64,000 nucleotides of DNA from Sediminicoccus rosea. GTDB taxonomy: Bacteria > Pseudomonadota > Alphaproteobacteria > Acetobacterales > Acetobacteraceae. Positions 16,377 through 26,674 of this stretch are shown piece by piece. The DNA lies in NCBI RefSeq assembly GCF_033547095.1, contig NZ_CP137852.1:1667501-1731500 (forward strand), written 5' to 3'. The notes beneath the pieces are model-generated. The model saw nothing but the letters and a program-made list of their open reading frames with translations. It was not told where the DNA came from and ran no database searches. The translations under genes were made by a program, and so were the position numbers. Positions within the stretch are counted from its first letter, which is position 1; the number at the start of each line of letters is the position of its first letter.

Positions 16377-17305
16377 GGGAGGCCTTCCTTGTCCTGATCG
16401 AGGTGGTGGCGCCGATCTTCGCCATCATCGCGGCGGGGTATTTCTGCGCGGCGCGCGGCATCGTGGATGCGGCGGGCTTCAAGGGCCTCAACATCTTCGC
16501 CTTCTCGTTCGCCGCGCCCGCGCTGCTCTTCGCCAGCGGCACGGCGGGGCACCAGGGCGGCGGGGCGGCGGCGCTGGCCTATTTCGTGGCGGCGGGGCTG
16601 CTGTATGCCGTGGTGCTCTGGGGGGCGCGGCGCGCGGGGATGGGGCTCGCCGCCGGCGGGATGCTGGCGCTGGATGTCAGCTACGGCAATACGGTGATGA
16701 TGGGCATCCCGCTCATCCTCGCCGCCTTCGGCACGCCGGGGCTGTCCATCCTGCTCACCATCCTGGCACTGCATTCCATGGTGCTGCTGGGCGCGGCGAC
16801 GGTGGTGGCCGAGATCGGGCAGAACCAGCGCGCCGCACCGCTGCGCCTGCTCAAGACCACGGCTCTGGGCGTCGCGCGCAACCCGGTGGTGATGGCGGTG
16901 ATCCTCGCCATGGTCTGGAGCGCCTTGCACCTGCCCGTGCCGGGTGCCGCGCGCCGCACGCTGGAATTGCTCGGCGCCGCCTCGCCGCCGGTCGCGCTCT
17001 TCTGCCTGGGCGGCAGCCTGCATGGCTTTGATGCGCGCAAGGCGTGGAAGCAGATGTCGGTGACGGTCAGCCTCAAGCTGGTGGCGTTGCCGCTGCTGGT
17101 CTGGGCCATCACGGCGGCGATGGGGCTCTCGGAGCTGGAAATCGCGGTGGCGGTCGTGACGGCGGCACTGCCGACCGGCGCCAATGCCTTCCTGCTGGCC
17201 CGGCGCTATGCGGTGGGGACGGAAGCCTCGGGCGCTTCCGTCCTGGTCTCGACGCTGCTCTCGCTGCTCACGCTGACGGTGCTGCTGGCGGTGTTCCGGC
17301 CGTAA
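16373..17305 (+). CDS. AEC-family transporter
   Basis: A membrane permease of the auxin efflux carrier family (310 aa, about ten helices), which exports or takes up small carboxylates in bacteria. It begins VLIEVVAPIFAIIAAGYFCA and includes DVSYGNTVMMGIPLILAAFG, a family-typical NxxMxGxP motif, and ALPTGANAFLLARRY near the end. The GTG start overlaps the gmk stop (GTGA). Its 3' end overlaps the convergent permease gene by 38 bases. Confidence 0.85.
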   Translation: MREAFLVLIEVVAPIFAIIAAGYFCAARGIVDAAGFKGLNIFAFSFAAPALLFASGTAGHQGGGAAALAYFVAAGLLYAVVLWGARRAGMGLAAGGMLALDVSYGNTVMMGIPLILAAFGTPGLSILLTILALHSMVLLGAATVVAEIGQNQRAAPLRLLKTTALGVARNPVVMAVILAMVWSALHLPVPGAARRTLELLGAASPPVALFCLGGSLHGFDARKAWKQMSVTVSLKLVALPLLVWAITAAMGLSELEIAVAVVTAALPTGANAFLLARRYAVGTEASGASVLVSTLLSLLTLTVLLAVFRP

Positions 17306-18893
17306 CCTCCGCCTTGGGCGCGGGCTTGAGCTTCGCCTTGGCCTTGCTGACGAGATCCTCCACCCAGGCGGGCGCCTGCCCCTCCTGCCGCGCGCAGGCC
17401 ATGAGGAAGACGGCGACCATCAGATAGGCGAAGGCCAGCGCGGGCGTCACCGCGAAGCCCACCGCCGGCCCATGCATCAGGCCGAAGAAGGTCATCACCG
17501 CGCCCGCCGCCGCGAAGCCCGAGGCCTTCACATAGTCGCGCTCGATGATGAAGACGGCGATGGCGCCGAGGACGAGGCCGCCCAGGATCGCGCCTTCGCC
17601 CATCACGGCCAGGCCCGGATAGAGCACGCCCATGCCGATCAGCTTGTCCATGCCGACGGCGGCCGCATTGGTGCCGGCGGCCCCCAGCGCGCCATCGATC
17701 AGCGTCTTCGCCCAATGGGCCAGATGCGGCGTCAGCGAGAGCACCACGGCGGGCGCATGGCCCTTCGGCACCTCCTGGAAGGCCTGCGCGCCGATCAGCA
17801 TGCCGATGTAGAGCAGGATGGGCGCGATCGCGACGACGGGAACCAGCGCCAGCAGCACCGAGGCGATGCCGAGCCAGGTGAAGACCAGCACGGCCACGCC
17901 GGTCGCGGCCGAGTAGCCGATGCGCCCGCCCATGGATTTCCAGCCGGGGTGGCCGATATAGACCGCGTTGATGAAGGGGTTGCCCATGCAGCAGCCGATC
18001 AGGCTCACCACGCCATCGGCGGTCAGCACGCGCGTCGTCGGGTAGTGGTCGCCTGCGGCTTCGGCGCTCTCGACGTTGTCCAGCGCCTCCACCAGGTCAT
18101 AGATGCCGAAGGGAATGGCGGTGACCAGGATGATCCCGATGAACTCGAAGCCGCCGAACACATGGCCGATCGCCGGCATGGGGATGTGCAGGCCGAGCTG
18201 GCTGAAGGAGGCGCCGAGCGCCGTCAGCCCCACGCCACCGAAGCCGAGGCCGATGGCCGCCGCCCCCCAGGCGATGACGAGGCCGAAGGCGATGGCGACG
18301 AGCCCCGCCGGGATGTTGCGCGGATAGCGGAAGCCGCCGAACCAGGCGACGAGGATCACCGCGAAGCAGATGAGGCCGAGGATCGGCGTCATGAACATCT
18401 CGAGCGCGGGGCGCATGGCGATGAAGGTGACGGAGACGCCCGCCAGCGTGCCGAGCAGGGCCGCGCGCGGCGTGATGCGGCGGATCCAGGGTGCGGCATG
18501 CGCGCCGAAGATCAGCACGAAGCTCTGGATGAAGACCCAGGTGAGCCCGGCCTCCCACCCCTTGATCGGATCATTCGTCATCCGCGCGATGGGCATCATG
18601 ATGACGAGGCAGACCACGAACATGTGCGGCACCGAGATGCCGGAGGGCAGCGCGCAGACATCCGTCCGCCCCGTCTCCTTCATCAGCCGCCAGCCGAGAT
18701 ACGCGTAGTAGCCGGTGGAGAGGAACATCATGAGGCCGGCCGCGGGCAGGATGCGGCCGAAGACGATCTCATCGGGCATGCCGACGACGAAGCGGAGCAG
18801 GCCCGTCAGCACCAGCAGGTTCACCAGGATGTTGGTGCCGAAGCCGAAGAGGGCGTTCCAGTCGCCCGGGGTCCAGAGTTGCGTGCGCATCAT
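17268..18893 (-). CDS. NCS2-family permease (nucleobase-type)
   Basis: A large hydrophobic permease of 541 aa with about 12-14 membrane segments. [14 protein letters not shown] near residue 81 and the [20 protein letters not shown] stretch near residue 310 match a distant NCS2 (xanthine/uracil/adenine permease) clade. The tail is lysine-rich and cytoplasmic. Its start overlaps the stop of the upstream cysteine hydrolase by four bases, so the two are probably co-translated and act on the same nitrogen compound. The substrate is inferred only as nucleobase-like. Confidence 0.75.
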   Translation of the reverse strand: MMRTQLWTPGDWNALFGFGTNILVNLLVLTGLLRFVVGMPDEIVFGRILPAAGLMMFLSTGYYAYLGWRLMKETGRTDVCALPSGISVPHMFVVCLVIMMPIARMTNDPIKGWEAGLTWVFIQSFVLIFGAHAAPWIRRITPRAALLGTLAGVSVTFIAMRPALEMFMTPILGLICFAVILVAWFGGFRYPRNIPAGLVAIAFGLVIAWGAAAIGLGFGGVGLTALGASFSQLGLHIPMPAIGHVFGGFEFIGIILVTAIPFGIYDLVEALDNVESAEAAGDHYPTTRVLTADGVVSLIGCCMGNPFINAVYIGHPGWKSMGGRIGYSAATGVAVLVFTWLGIASVLLALVPVVAIAPILLYIGMLIGAQAFQEVPKGHAPAVVLSLTPHLAHWAKTLIDGALGAAGTNAAAVGMDKLIGMGVLYPGLAVMGEGAILGGLVLGAIAVFIIERDYVKASGFAAAGAVMTFFGLMHGPAVGFAVTPALAFAYLMVAVFLMACARQEGQAPAWVEDLVSKAKAKLKPAPKAEVTAGTPPAAPSA

Positions 18894-19567
18894 GCGGGGC
18901 TCTCCCTGAGGGCGGCGGTGGCGGCGGATGAGGTGGCGACCCAGCCGAAGATCCCCCCTTGGGCGTGGATCATGGCCAGTGCCGCCGCGTGGAATTCCGG
19001 GAAGTAGGAGGCGCAGGCATCGCCGATGACGGCGCAGCGGAAGCCGCGGTCATTGGCCTCGCGCACCGTGGTGCTGACGCAGACTTCCGTGGTCACGCCT
19101 GCCACCAGCAGCGCCTCGATGCCGCGATGGCGCAGGATGGGTTCGAGGTCGGTCGCCCAGAAGGCGCCCTTTCCGGGCTTGTCCAGCACGATCTCGCCGG
19201 GCAGGGGCGCGAGTTCGGGGATGATGTCGTGCCCGGCCTCGCCGCGCACCAGGATGCGGCCCATGGGGCCGGGATCGCCGATCCGCATGCCGGGCGGGCT
19301 GCGCGTCAGCTTGGCGGGTGGACAATCGCCGAGGTCCGGGCGGTGGCCCTCGCGCGTGTGCAGGATGAGCAGGCCGGCGGCACGGCTGGCCGCGAGCAGC
19401 GCGGCGCAGGGGGCGATGGCCGTGTGCAGCCGCGTGACGTCATTGCCGAGTGCCGCGCCGAAGCCGCCCGGCTCCAGGAAGTCCCGCTGCATGTCGATGA
19501 CGATCGTGGCCGTGCGTTCGGGCTCGAAGGTGAAGGGGCCGGGCAGGGCCTCGATCCGACGCAGCAT
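18890..19567 (-). CDS. cysteine hydrolase, biuret amidohydrolase-like
   Basis: An isochorismatase-fold amidase (225 aa) with a Cys-Lys-Asp triad: D25 in [11 protein letters not shown]130 in DKPGKGAF and C163 in [12 protein letters not shown]. The VREANDRGF and [14 protein letters not shown] segments closely resemble biuret hydrolases. N-carbamoyl amidases remain possible. I chose the ATG at 19567 over the TTG two codons earlier because GGAGG then lies seven bases away. Coupling to an NCS2 permease suggests uptake and hydrolysis of a urea- or ring-derived nitrogen source. Confidence 0.78.
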   Translation of the reverse strand: MLRRIEALPGPFTFEPERTATIVIDMQRDFLEPGGFGAALGNDVTRLHTAIAPCAALLAASRAAGLLILHTREGHRPDLGDCPPAKLTRSPPGMRIGDPGPMGRILVRGEAGHDIIPELAPLPGEIVLDKPGKGAFWATDLEPILRHRGIEALLVAGVTTEVCVSTTVREANDRGFRCAVIGDACASYFPEFHAAALAMIHAQGGIFGWVATSSAATAALRESPA

Positions 19568-19705
19568 GCACAACCCTCCGGGTGTCGGAGGGAGTTAGCC
19601 GGAAGCCCGCGGCGCGCGGGATGCAAAAATGCGCCTGGATTGGGCGATTCCGCCGGGATCTGGGGTGAAATCGCCGCGAATCACGGCGCCGTGCCGCGAA
19701 ATTGG

Positions 19706-21190
19706 TCAGGCCACTTCCAGTGATGGGTCCAGGCCGAGCGCCAGCGCCAGCACCTCCAGCCGGCGCAGCACGCTCTCGCCCGCGAAGACGCCGGCCCCCT
19801 GCTCCAGCCGCAGCACCAGCCGCCGCCCGCGCCGCTCGAGCTGCGTCGCGTCCAGCAGGCTCGGCACGCCGCCCGAGAGCGTATAGGCGAGGCGCAGCGC
19901 GGCGCCGAGGATCTCCGCGCGCCGCACCGAGGCGGCGGAGAGCAGCAGCCGCGCGGGCGCGAGCCAGGGCGCCTGCGGATCGGCCTCGTAGCGCAGCGCC
20001 GCGACCAGGGCGAGGAAGGCGCGGGCATGGTGATCCAGGCCCACGCCATGCAGGCGCAGCAGGCGGAAGAAGGCCTGCTCGGCGCGGTATTCCGGGTGGT
20101 CCAGCGCGCCGCTGTCGCTGATCCAGCAGGCGGCGACGCGCAGCGCGGGCTCGGCATCGCCCTCCTCGATGAGCGGTTCGGTCCAGCGCAGCAGGGCCGG
20201 CGGCAGGCCGGCATCGCGGCCCAGGCGCAGGCCGATCTCCTGCGCGGCGGCCAGCAGCGGGTCGCGCGCGCGCTCGGCCGCGTGCAGGCGGCGGCCATAC
20301 CAGCCCTCGCGCAGCCCGTTCGCCGAGAAGACGACGCGCGCCGCGCCCGAGGCGCGCAGCAGGCGGCGCATCACCACGGCCGCGAAGGGCAGGTCCCCCA
20401 CGCGCTTGGTGGGGGCGGCGGGCATGCGCTCCAGCGATTTGCGCGGCGCGTTCATGACGACGCCCGCGAGGTCGCGCGCTTCCTCGCGCCGGATCGCGTA
20501 GTGATGCACGATGGAGAGCGGATAGCCGGTCTGCGCGATGTGGATGCGCGCCAGCGCGCGGAAGGTGCCGCCCACCAGGAACAGGTCCTTCACCGGGGTC
20601 GCGCCCAGCCAGGGCACGCGCTTGAGCTCGGCCTCCGCGATGCTGCGCGCGCGGGCGATGTCGCCCTCCGCGCGGTCGGCCAGGCGGATGGTGCCGAGGG
20701 GGAGCGAGGCGGTCTCCATGATGCGCCCCTGCACCAGCCGCACCAGTTCCAGCGAGCCGCCGCCCAGGTCGCCCAGCACGCCATCGGCCTGCGGCACGCC
20801 GAGCAGCAGGCCCTCCGCCGAGAAGCGCGCCTCCTCATCGCCCGAGAGGATGGTGATGCGGGCACCCGGCATCACCTGCGCGAGGCCCGCCATGAAGGCC
20901 GGGCCGTTCGTCGCGTCACGGACCGCGGCCGTGGCGAGCACCTCCACCGGATCGGCGCCCATGCCGCGGGCGAGGGCGTGGTAGCGGCCGAGCACGGTCA
21001 GCGTCTGCGCCGCCGCCTCCTCGTTGAGCAGGCCCGTGCTGTGCAGCCCGCGGCCAAGGCCCAGCACCGCCTTCTCGTTGAAGATCGCGTGCGGGTTGCG
21101 CAACAGCCCCTGGTAGACGACGAGGCGCACGGAGTTGGAACCAAGGTCCACCACGCCGAAACGGGGCGGGTGCTGGGGCGAAGTCGCCAT
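19706..21190 (-). CDS. ppx: exopolyphosphatase (Ppx/GppA family)
   Basis: Releases phosphate from polyphosphate ends, or hydrolyses pppGpp in GppA-like members. The actin-like ATPase fold shows GVVDLGSNSVRLVVY at the N-terminus, LSGDEEARFSAEG and the GDLGGGSLELVRL phosphate loop. The roughly 190-residue C-terminal domain is the HD-like part. At 494 aa it matches alphaproteobacterial Ppx. The ATG is preferred to a TTG three codons upstream. It starts five bases after ppk1 ends, so the pair is an operon. Confidence 0.93.
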   Translation of the reverse strand: MATSPQHPPRFGVVDLGSNSVRLVVYQGLLRNPHAIFNEKAVLGLGRGLHSTGLLNEEAAAQTLTVLGRYHALARGMGADPVEVLATAAVRDATNGPAFMAGLAQVMPGARITILSGDEEARFSAEGLLLGVPQADGVLGDLGGGSLELVRLVQGRIMETASLPLGTIRLADRAEGDIARARSIAEAELKRVPWLGATPVKDLFLVGGTFRALARIHIAQTGYPLSIVHHYAIRREEARDLAGVVMNAPRKSLERMPAAPTKRVGDLPFAAVVMRRLLRASGAARVVFSANGLREGWYGRRLHAAERARDPLLAAAQEIGLRLGRDAGLPPALLRWTEPLIEEGDAEPALRVAACWISDSGALDHPEYRAEQAFFRLLRLHGVGLDHHARAFLALVAALRYEADPQAPWLAPARLLLSAASVRRAEILGAALRLAYTLSGGVPSLLDATQLERRGRRLVLRLEQGAGVFAGESVLRRLEVLALALGLDPSLEVA

Positions 21191-21195
21191 CAAAT

Positions 21196-23364
21196 TCAAT
21201 CCTGATGCAGTCGGTCCGTCTTCGGCCGGCGGGCCGGGGTGCGGGCGGCGGGCGCGTGCAGCGCGCTGCCCCGGCCGGAGAGGGAGGGGTTGGTCATGAA
21301 ATACTCATGCGCCGAGAATTGGCGCGGATCGGGCGTCCGGCGGCGCCAGCTGCCATCGGGCTCCAGGTCCCAGCTCTGCGCCGCGTCGCGCAGGTTCACC
21401 ACCATGATCTGGTCGAGCACCTGGGCATGCACGGTCGCATTCTCGACCGGCACCATGGTCTCCACCCGCCAGTCCATGTTGCGCGCCATCCAGTCGGCGC
21501 TGGAGATGAAGACGCGCGCGCGGCGCGAGGGCAGGCGGTGGCCATTGCCGAAGCAGTAGATGCGGCTGTGCTCCAGGAAGCGGCCGACGATGCTCTTCAC
21601 GCGGATATTCTCGGAGAGGCCCGGCACGCCCGGGCGCAGGCAGCAGATGCCGCGCACCACGCATTCGATGCGCACGCCCGCCTGGCTCGCGCGGTAGAGC
21701 GCGTCGATCAGCTCATTGTCCACGAGGCTGTTCATCTTGAGCCAGATGCCGGCGGGCTTGCCGGCCATGGCGAAGGCGATCTCCTGCTCGATCAGCCCCA
21801 TCAGCGAGGGGCGGATGGTGAGCGGCGCGAAGGCGAGCCGCTCCATCGCTTCGGGCCGGGCATAGCCGGTCATGTAGTTGAACAGCTTCGACGCATCGCG
21901 CGTCAGCACCGGATCGGCCGTGAAGAAGCTGAGGTCGGTGTAGATGCGCGCCGTGATGGGGTGGTAGTTGCCCGTGCCGAAATGCGCGTAGCTGCGCAAG
22001 CTGGCGCCCTCGCGCCGGATGACGAGGCTGATCTTGGCGTGGGTCTTCAGCTCGACGAAGCCATAGACCACCTGCACGCCGGCCGCTTCCAGCTCGCGCG
22101 CGATGGAGATGTTGCGCTCCTCGTCGAAGCGGGCCTTGAGCTCCACCATGGCGGTGACGGATTTGCCGGCCTCCGCCGCCTCGATCAGCGCGCGGGCGAT
22201 GGGGCTGTCGCGGCTCGTGCGGTAGAGCGTCTGCTTGATGCCGACGACATTCGGATCGCGCGCCGCCTGGCGCAGGAACTGCACCACCACGTCGAAGGAT
22301 TCGTAGGGGTGGTGGACCACGATGTCCTTGGCGCGGATGGCGGCGAAGCAGTCCCCGCCAAAATCCAGGATGCGCTCGGGGAAGCGGGGCGTGTAGGGCG
22401 TGAACAGCAGGTCCGGCCGGTCATCCACGATGAGCACCTTGAGGTCCGCCACGCCGAGCAGCCCATCCACCGCGAAGACGGCGGCGCGGTCGGCGTCCAG
22501 CTCCTCGGCCACGAAGTCGATCATGTCGGACGGCATGCGCGCATCCACGGCGAGGCGGATGGCACGGCCACGCCGGCGGCGCTTCAGCGCCGTCTCGTAG
22601 CTGCGGACCAGGTCCTCGGCCTCTTCCTCGAATTCCACGTCGGTGTCGCGGATCAGGCGGAACAGGCCGCGCTCGGCCGGGATGAAGCCGGGGAAGAGGT
22701 GGTGCAGGTTCAGCGCCACCACATCCTCCAGCACGGCGAAGCGGATGCCGCCCTCCTGGCTCGCCGGCATGCGGATGAAGCGGTCCACCTGGGGCGGCAG
22801 GTTGATCAGCGCCCGCATCGTGCCGCCATCCTCCTCGCGCACCAGCTTCAGCACCATGCAGAGGGCGAGGTTGGAGATGAAGGGGAAGGGATGCGCCGGA
22901 TCCACCGCGAGCGGCGTGATCAGCGGGAAGATCCGCTCCTGGAAATACTGCTCGAGCCAGATGATGTCGGCCGGCTGCAGCTCATCGGCGTCGAGCACGG
23001 AGAAGCCGGCGGGGCGGAGCAGGTGCCGCAGCGTGCGCCAGGCCTCCTGCTGGCCCTCGATCAGCGTGGCGCCCCGCGCCTGGATGGCGGCCAGCTGCTG
23101 CGTGGGGGAGAGGCCATCGGGCGTCAGCGTCTGCACGCCCTCGCGCTCCTGGCCGACGAGGCCGGCCACGCGCACCGAATAGAACTCATCCAGGTTGGAG
23201 CCCGAGATGGCGACGAAGCGCAGGCGTTCAAGCAGCGGGTGCTGCGGGTTCGCCGCCTCCTCCAGCACGCGGGTGTTGAAGTCCAGCCAGGAGAGCTCCC
23301 GGTTGAAGAAGCGGCCCGGATCGTTGAGCGGCAGGGGCAGGGGGATGGCTTCGGCTGTGGACAT
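21196..23364 (-). CDS. ppk1: polyphosphate kinase 1
   Basis: Makes inorganic polyphosphate from ATP. The 722-aa protein has the N-terminal [17 protein letters not shown], the phospholipase-D-like catalytic halves with H442 ([10 protein letters not shown]) and H599 ([12 protein letters not shown]), and [18 protein letters not shown]442 corresponds to the phosphorylated His of E. coli Ppk. It lies nine bases downstream of hdaA, as in other alphaproteobacteria, and is followed by ppx for turnover. Confidence 0.95.
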   Translation of the reverse strand: MSTAEAIPLPLPLNDPGRFFNRELSWLDFNTRVLEEAANPQHPLLERLRFVAISGSNLDEFYSVRVAGLVGQEREGVQTLTPDGLSPTQQLAAIQARGATLIEGQQEAWRTLRHLLRPAGFSVLDADELQPADIIWLEQYFQERIFPLITPLAVDPAHPFPFISNLALCMVLKLVREEDGGTMRALINLPPQVDRFIRMPASQEGGIRFAVLEDVVALNLHHLFPGFIPAERGLFRLIRDTDVEFEEEAEDLVRSYETALKRRRRGRAIRLAVDARMPSDMIDFVAEELDADRAAVFAVDGLLGVADLKVLIVDDRPDLLFTPYTPRFPERILDFGGDCFAAIRAKDIVVHHPYESFDVVVQFLRQAARDPNVVGIKQTLYRTSRDSPIARALIEAAEAGKSVTAMVELKARFDEERNISIARELEAAGVQVVYGFVELKTHAKISLVIRREGASLRSYAHFGTGNYHPITARIYTDLSFFTADPVLTRDASKLFNYMTGYARPEAMERLAFAPLTIRPSLMGLIEQEIAFAMAGKPAGIWLKMNSLVDNELIDALYRASQAGVRIECVVRGICCLRPGVPGLSENIRVKSIVGRFLEHSRIYCFGNGHRLPSRRARVFISSADWMARNMDWRVETMVPVENATVHAQVLDQIMVVNLRDAAQSWDLEPDGSWRRRTPDPRQFSAHEYFMTNPSLSGRGSALHAPAARTPARRPKTDRLHQD

Positions 23365-23373
23365 GGGGCGAGC

Positions 23374-24102
23374 CTACAGCAAGGCCGTGCCGGGGGGCAT
23401 GGGTTCCGTGTCCGATGTCTCCGAACCGTCATCCATGAGCGGCGCCAGCACGGCGAGCGCGGCGGGCCGGGTCAGCCGGCGGCCGGCGGCGAGCGAGGCG
23501 CGGTCGAGCCGGGCCACCGCCTCGGCCATCACGGCGGCGCGGCGCGGCAGGCGGCGGCGCAGCGTTGCGAGCAAGGCGGGATCGAGCTGGATCTGCCGGT
23601 CGGCTGCGTGCTTGGCCAGCAGCGCATCGAGCAGCGCATCCGAGGGTTCGTCGAGCTGCGCGACCGCGGTGGCGGCGAGGCGCGAGCGCAGGTCCGCCAA
23701 TGCCACGCGCCAGCGCGATGGCGGACAGGGTGCGGCCATCAGCAGCGGCAGCCGGGCCTCGGCGCAGGCATTCATCAGGTGGAGCAGGGCGGTCTCCTCG
23801 CCCGGCAGGTCGGCTTCGTCCAGCGCCACGCCGCGCAGCGGGGCCTCGGGCAGGCCGGTCAGGTCGGGGCCGCGCAGCAGCGTCCAGCCCTCGGCCTCCG
23901 CGGTCGCGTGCAGCAGGTGCGTCTTGCCGGTGCCGGGCGGGCCGGCCAGCAGAAGGCGGCCATCGGGCCAGCGCCCATGGGGCGGAAAGCCGGGGGCGGA
24001 GAGCCAGCGCAGCGCCTCCTCGTTGCTCGCATCGGGCACGAAGTCGGCGGCGGCGAAGGAGGGTTGCGCCTCCATCGGCAGCGCAAGCTGGGAGGAGGTC
24101 AT
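23374..24102 (-). CDS. hdaA: DnaA-related regulator HdaA
   Basis: An AAA+ protein of 242 aa that, with the sliding clamp, stimulates ATP hydrolysis by DnaA and limits re-initiation. The N-terminal QLALPM (residues 5-10) is a clamp-binding motif. Walker A GPPGTGKT is at residues 54-61 and Walker B is VALDEAD. There is no DNA-binding domain IV. The placement between a PerM-like gene and ppk matches Caulobacter and relatives. A dispersed repeat lies directly upstream of its start. Confidence 0.88.
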   Translation of the reverse strand: MTSSQLALPMEAQPSFAAADFVPDASNEEALRWLSAPGFPPHGRWPDGRLLLAGPPGTGKTHLLHATAEAEGWTLLRGPDLTGLPEAPLRGVALDEADLPGEETALLHLMNACAEARLPLLMAAPCPPSRWRVALADLRSRLAATAVAQLDEPSDALLDALLAKHAADRQIQLDPALLATLRRRLPRRAAVMAEAVARLDRASLAAGRRLTRPAALAVLAPLMDDGSETSDTEPMPPGTALL

Positions 24103-24109
24103 GCCTTGG

Positions 24110-24214
24110 CGCCCTCAAACGCCGGAAGCGGCCTCCGGCCGCTTGGCTTCGCGCCGTGACAGGTGCGTGGGTGGGCGGGGCGGCCTGGGCGCGCCGGCCG
24201 CTTTGCGGCCGGAT
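24110..24214 (-). repeat. dispersed intergenic repeat, copy B
   Basis: Read on the minus strand it begins ATCCGGCCGCAAAGCGGCCGG, contains GCGAAGCCAAGC (12 bases identical to copy A) and ends TTTGAGGGCG. It lies between the perM and hdaA genes, eight bases before the hdaA start codon. The GGCCGC/GCGGCC ends form a strong hairpin, so it may affect hdaA translation or mRNA stability. Confidence 0.6.
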
Positions 24215-24238
24215 TCCGGGAGGATGTCACAACTTGCG

Positions 24239-25363
24239 TCACAATCCGGTCCTGGGCGGGTCGAGGTAGAGGGGGCTTTCCAGGTAGCGCCGGAGCCAGT
24301 GGCGCGCCAGCACGCCGATGGCGGCTGCGATCGGCACGGCCAGCAGCACGCCCAGGAAGCCGAAGGCCACGCCGCCCGCGAAGAGCGCGAAGATGACCCA
24401 GACCGCATGCAGCTCCACCCGGTCCCCGATCAGGCGGGGATAGATGATGTAGGCCTCCAGCACCTGGCCCGTCACGAAGACGGCCACCACCATCAGCACG
24501 CCGTTCCAGTCGCCCCACTGCCCCACCGCCAGCAGCACCGCCAGCGCGAAGCCGGTGAAGGAGCCGACATAGGGGATGAAGGAGAGGAAGCCCGAGACCA
24601 GCCCCACCATCAGCCCCAGCTCGAGCCCGATCAGCGAGAGCGCGCTGGCATAGAAGACGCCGAGCGCGAGGCAGCACAGCAATTGCCCGCGCAGCCAGGC
24701 GGAGAGCACGCGGTCCATGTCGCGCGCCAATTGCCGGAGCGAGGCGGCGGAGCGGCGGGGCAGCCAGCTCTCCATCCGCGCCATGATGCCGGGCCAGTCA
24801 CGCAGCAGGTAGAAGCTCACCACGGGCGTGACGATGGCCAGCGTGAGGACGTTGAACAGCGCGAAGCCGCCGCCGATCAGCCGCGTCGCGGCGGTGCCGA
24901 TCCAGCTCACCATGGCGCCCGCCTGGCCGATGATCAGCTCGCGCAGGCGGGCATCCACCATCTCGGGACCCGCGGCTTCCTCCAGCGAGAGCAGGAAGTC
25001 GCGCAGATTGGCATTGATGGTGGCGATGTAGCCGGGCAGGCGGGCCAGCAGGATGCCGATCTGCGCGATGATGAGCGGATAGAGCAGCAGCAGCGCCAGC
25101 AGGCAGAGCAGCAACAGCACGAGGACCAGCACCATCGCCGCAACACCCCGCGGCACGCCGAGGCGGGCGACGCGCGTCGCCAGCGGGTCGAGGAAATAGG
25201 CGATGCAGATGGCCAGCACGAAGGGCGTGAGGATCCCCGAGAAGAGCCAGAAGGCGAAGATGAGCGCGGCGAGCACGCCGACCGACAGCATGGTGCGCTG
25301 CCGCCGGGTGGCGACCATCGGGCCCGGGCGGCCGCGGCCGGGGGCTGGGATGGGCTCGTTCAT
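24239..25363 (-). CDS. AI-2E/PerM-family membrane transporter
   Basis: An inner-membrane protein of 374 aa in the AI-2E exporter superfamily. It has two N-terminal helices with GILTPFVLAICIAYFLDPLA and a long periplasmic helical region. The C-terminal block holds FLSFIPYVGSFTGFALAVLL and LEAYIIYPRLIGDRVELHAV, the family signature. The transported substrate of PerM-like members is not settled. I started at the ATG at 25363 (MNEPIPAPGRGR); a longer frame exists but overlaps the upstream gene. Downstream come the repeat and hdaA. Confidence 0.85.
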   Translation of the reverse strand: MNEPIPAPGRGRPGPMVATRRQRTMLSVGVLAALIFAFWLFSGILTPFVLAICIAYFLDPLATRVARLGVPRGVAAMVLVLVLLLLCLLALLLLYPLIIAQIGILLARLPGYIATINANLRDFLLSLEEAAGPEMVDARLRELIIGQAGAMVSWIGTAATRLIGGGFALFNVLTLAIVTPVVSFYLLRDWPGIMARMESWLPRRSAASLRQLARDMDRVLSAWLRGQLLCCLALGVFYASALSLIGLELGLMVGLVSGFLSFIPYVGSFTGFALAVLLAVGQWGDWNGVLMVVAVFVTGQVLEAYIIYPRLIGDRVELHAVWVIFALFAGGVAFGFLGVLLAVPIAAAIGVLARHWLRRYLESPLYLDPPRTGL

Positions 25364-25373
25364 GCGGCCTCGT

Positions 25374-25943
25374 TCATGCGGGGGGCGCCTGCATGCGCCG
25401 CGCCGCCTGCGCGACATAGGCGATGCCCGAGGCCGCCGTCGTCCCCGCCACCAGCCAGATCAGCAGGGTGATGGCCGTCTCCATCGGCACCTCGAAGCCA
25501 TGGATGAACAGCGCGAGGGCGGCGAGCGCGATCTGCAGCAGCGTGTTCAGCTTGGAGATCCAGAGCGGCTTGATCGGCGGCCGGTTGCCCACCATCCAGA
25601 GCAGCGTGAGGCCGCCCACGATCACGAGGTCGCGGAAGACGACGAGGATGGCGAGCCAGTCCGGCAGCACGCCGATGGCCGCCAGCGTGACATAGACGCT
25701 GACCAGCAGCGCCTTGTCCGCCACTGGGTCGAGCAGCGCGCCGATGGCCGAGCGCGCGTTGCGCACCCGGGCCAGCCAGCCATCCAGCGCGTCCGAGAGG
25801 CCGGCCGCGAGGAACAGCAGGAAGGCGTGGTCCAGCCGGTGCTGCAGGATGAACCAGATGGTCCATGGCACGGCGACGAGCCGTGCCAGGGTGATCATGT
25901 TGGGCAGCGTCAGCAGGACCTGGGGGGCTGGGCTTTCGCTCAT
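25374..25943 (-). CDS. CDP-alcohol phosphatidyltransferase
   Basis: A membrane enzyme (189 aa, about five helices) that transfers a phosphatidyl group from CDP-diacylglycerol to an alcohol. The full motif DG-x2-AR-x8-G-x3-D-x3-D is present as DGWLARVRNARSAIGALLD followed by PVADK. It is of the PgsA/cardiolipin-synthase-like size, but the alcohol acceptor cannot be told from sequence. The start is the ATG before SESPAPQ. The stop lies ten bases before the PerM-like gene. Confidence 0.85.
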   Translation of the reverse strand: MSESPAPQVLLTLPNMITLARLVAVPWTIWFILQHRLDHAFLLFLAAGLSDALDGWLARVRNARSAIGALLDPVADKALLVSVYVTLAAIGVLPDWLAILVVFRDLVIVGGLTLLWMVGNRPPIKPLWISKLNTLLQIALAALALFIHGFEVPMETAITLLIWLVAGTTAASGIAYVAQAARRMQAPPA

Positions 25944-25956
25944 CGCGGGCGCGGGC

Positions 25957-26625
25957 TCAGCCGCCCGCGCCCAGCGCGACCTGCCAGTTGGCGCCATTGT
26001 TGGTGACGACGAGACCCACGCCGCTCATCGCCGTCGCGGCCTCGGCCGCGGGCTGCCGCAGGCCGAGGCGGAAGCGCGCCGCCTCCATGCTGAGCGAGAT
26101 GATCTCCATGCTGGCGACGCTGCCCGAGGCGCGCAGCCGCCGCCGCAGCTCCAGCCATTCGCCGAGCGAGCTGTGCTGGCTGCTCGCCTCCATGAAGGAC
26201 TGCGCGGCCATGGGGATGTTGAGCGCGAGGCCACCGCCGCCGGCGCCGGGCGGCGGCGTGAAGCTGCGCCCGGTGGTGGAGGCGACGAGGCCCGGGTTGA
26301 ACTGCACGGTGAGCCGGCCGGAATAGCGCGTGGGCGTCGTCCGCTCTTCCTCGACGATGAGGGCGGCGACCATGTTTTCCAGCTGCGAATCCGGCGGCGT
26401 GGGGCCGCCCGTGGCGCCGGTCTGCTCCAGCAGCCGCTGCCAGGCGATGCGCCGGGCGCTGGCATGGGCGCGGTCCCGCGCGAGGACGGCGTTCTCGGCC
26501 GTCGCCTCGGCAGGCACGCCGCGCTGGACCAGGGGGTTGTCCTGGGCGGCCAGGGGGGCGCAAAACAGCAGGACCAGGACGGTCGCCGCCATCACGTGTC
26601 GGATTGTCGCGGCGGCCCTGACCAT
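25957..26625 (-). CDS. DUF2066 domain secreted protein
   Basis: A 222-aa protein with the signal peptide [18 protein letters not shown]. The mature part has [20 protein letters not shown] and [20 protein letters not shown], characteristic of DUF2066. The glycine-rich middle ([13 protein letters not shown]) is probably flexible. Family members sit between purM and the hdaA block in many alphaproteobacteria, as here, but their function is unknown. It is divergent from purM with only 49 bases between starts. Confidence 0.82.
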   Translation of the reverse strand: MVRAAATIRHVMAATVLVLLFCAPLAAQDNPLVQRGVPAEATAENAVLARDRAHASARRIAWQRLLEQTGATGGPTPPDSQLENMVAALIVEEERTTPTRYSGRLTVQFNPGLVASTTGRSFTPPPGAGGGGLALNIPMAAQSFMEASSQHSSLGEWLELRRRLRASGSVASMEIISLSMEAARFRLGLRQPAAEAATAMSGVGLVVTNNGANWQVALGAGG

Positions 26626-26674
26626 CTATCCCATCCTCATCGCACCCCATCCGTGTAGCCCATCGGAGGCGACC

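Noticed and set aside
21205-24159. A 984-codon plus-strand open frame
   Set aside because: It is antisense to ppk1 and hdaA; the sequence is low-complexity and unlike any protein family.
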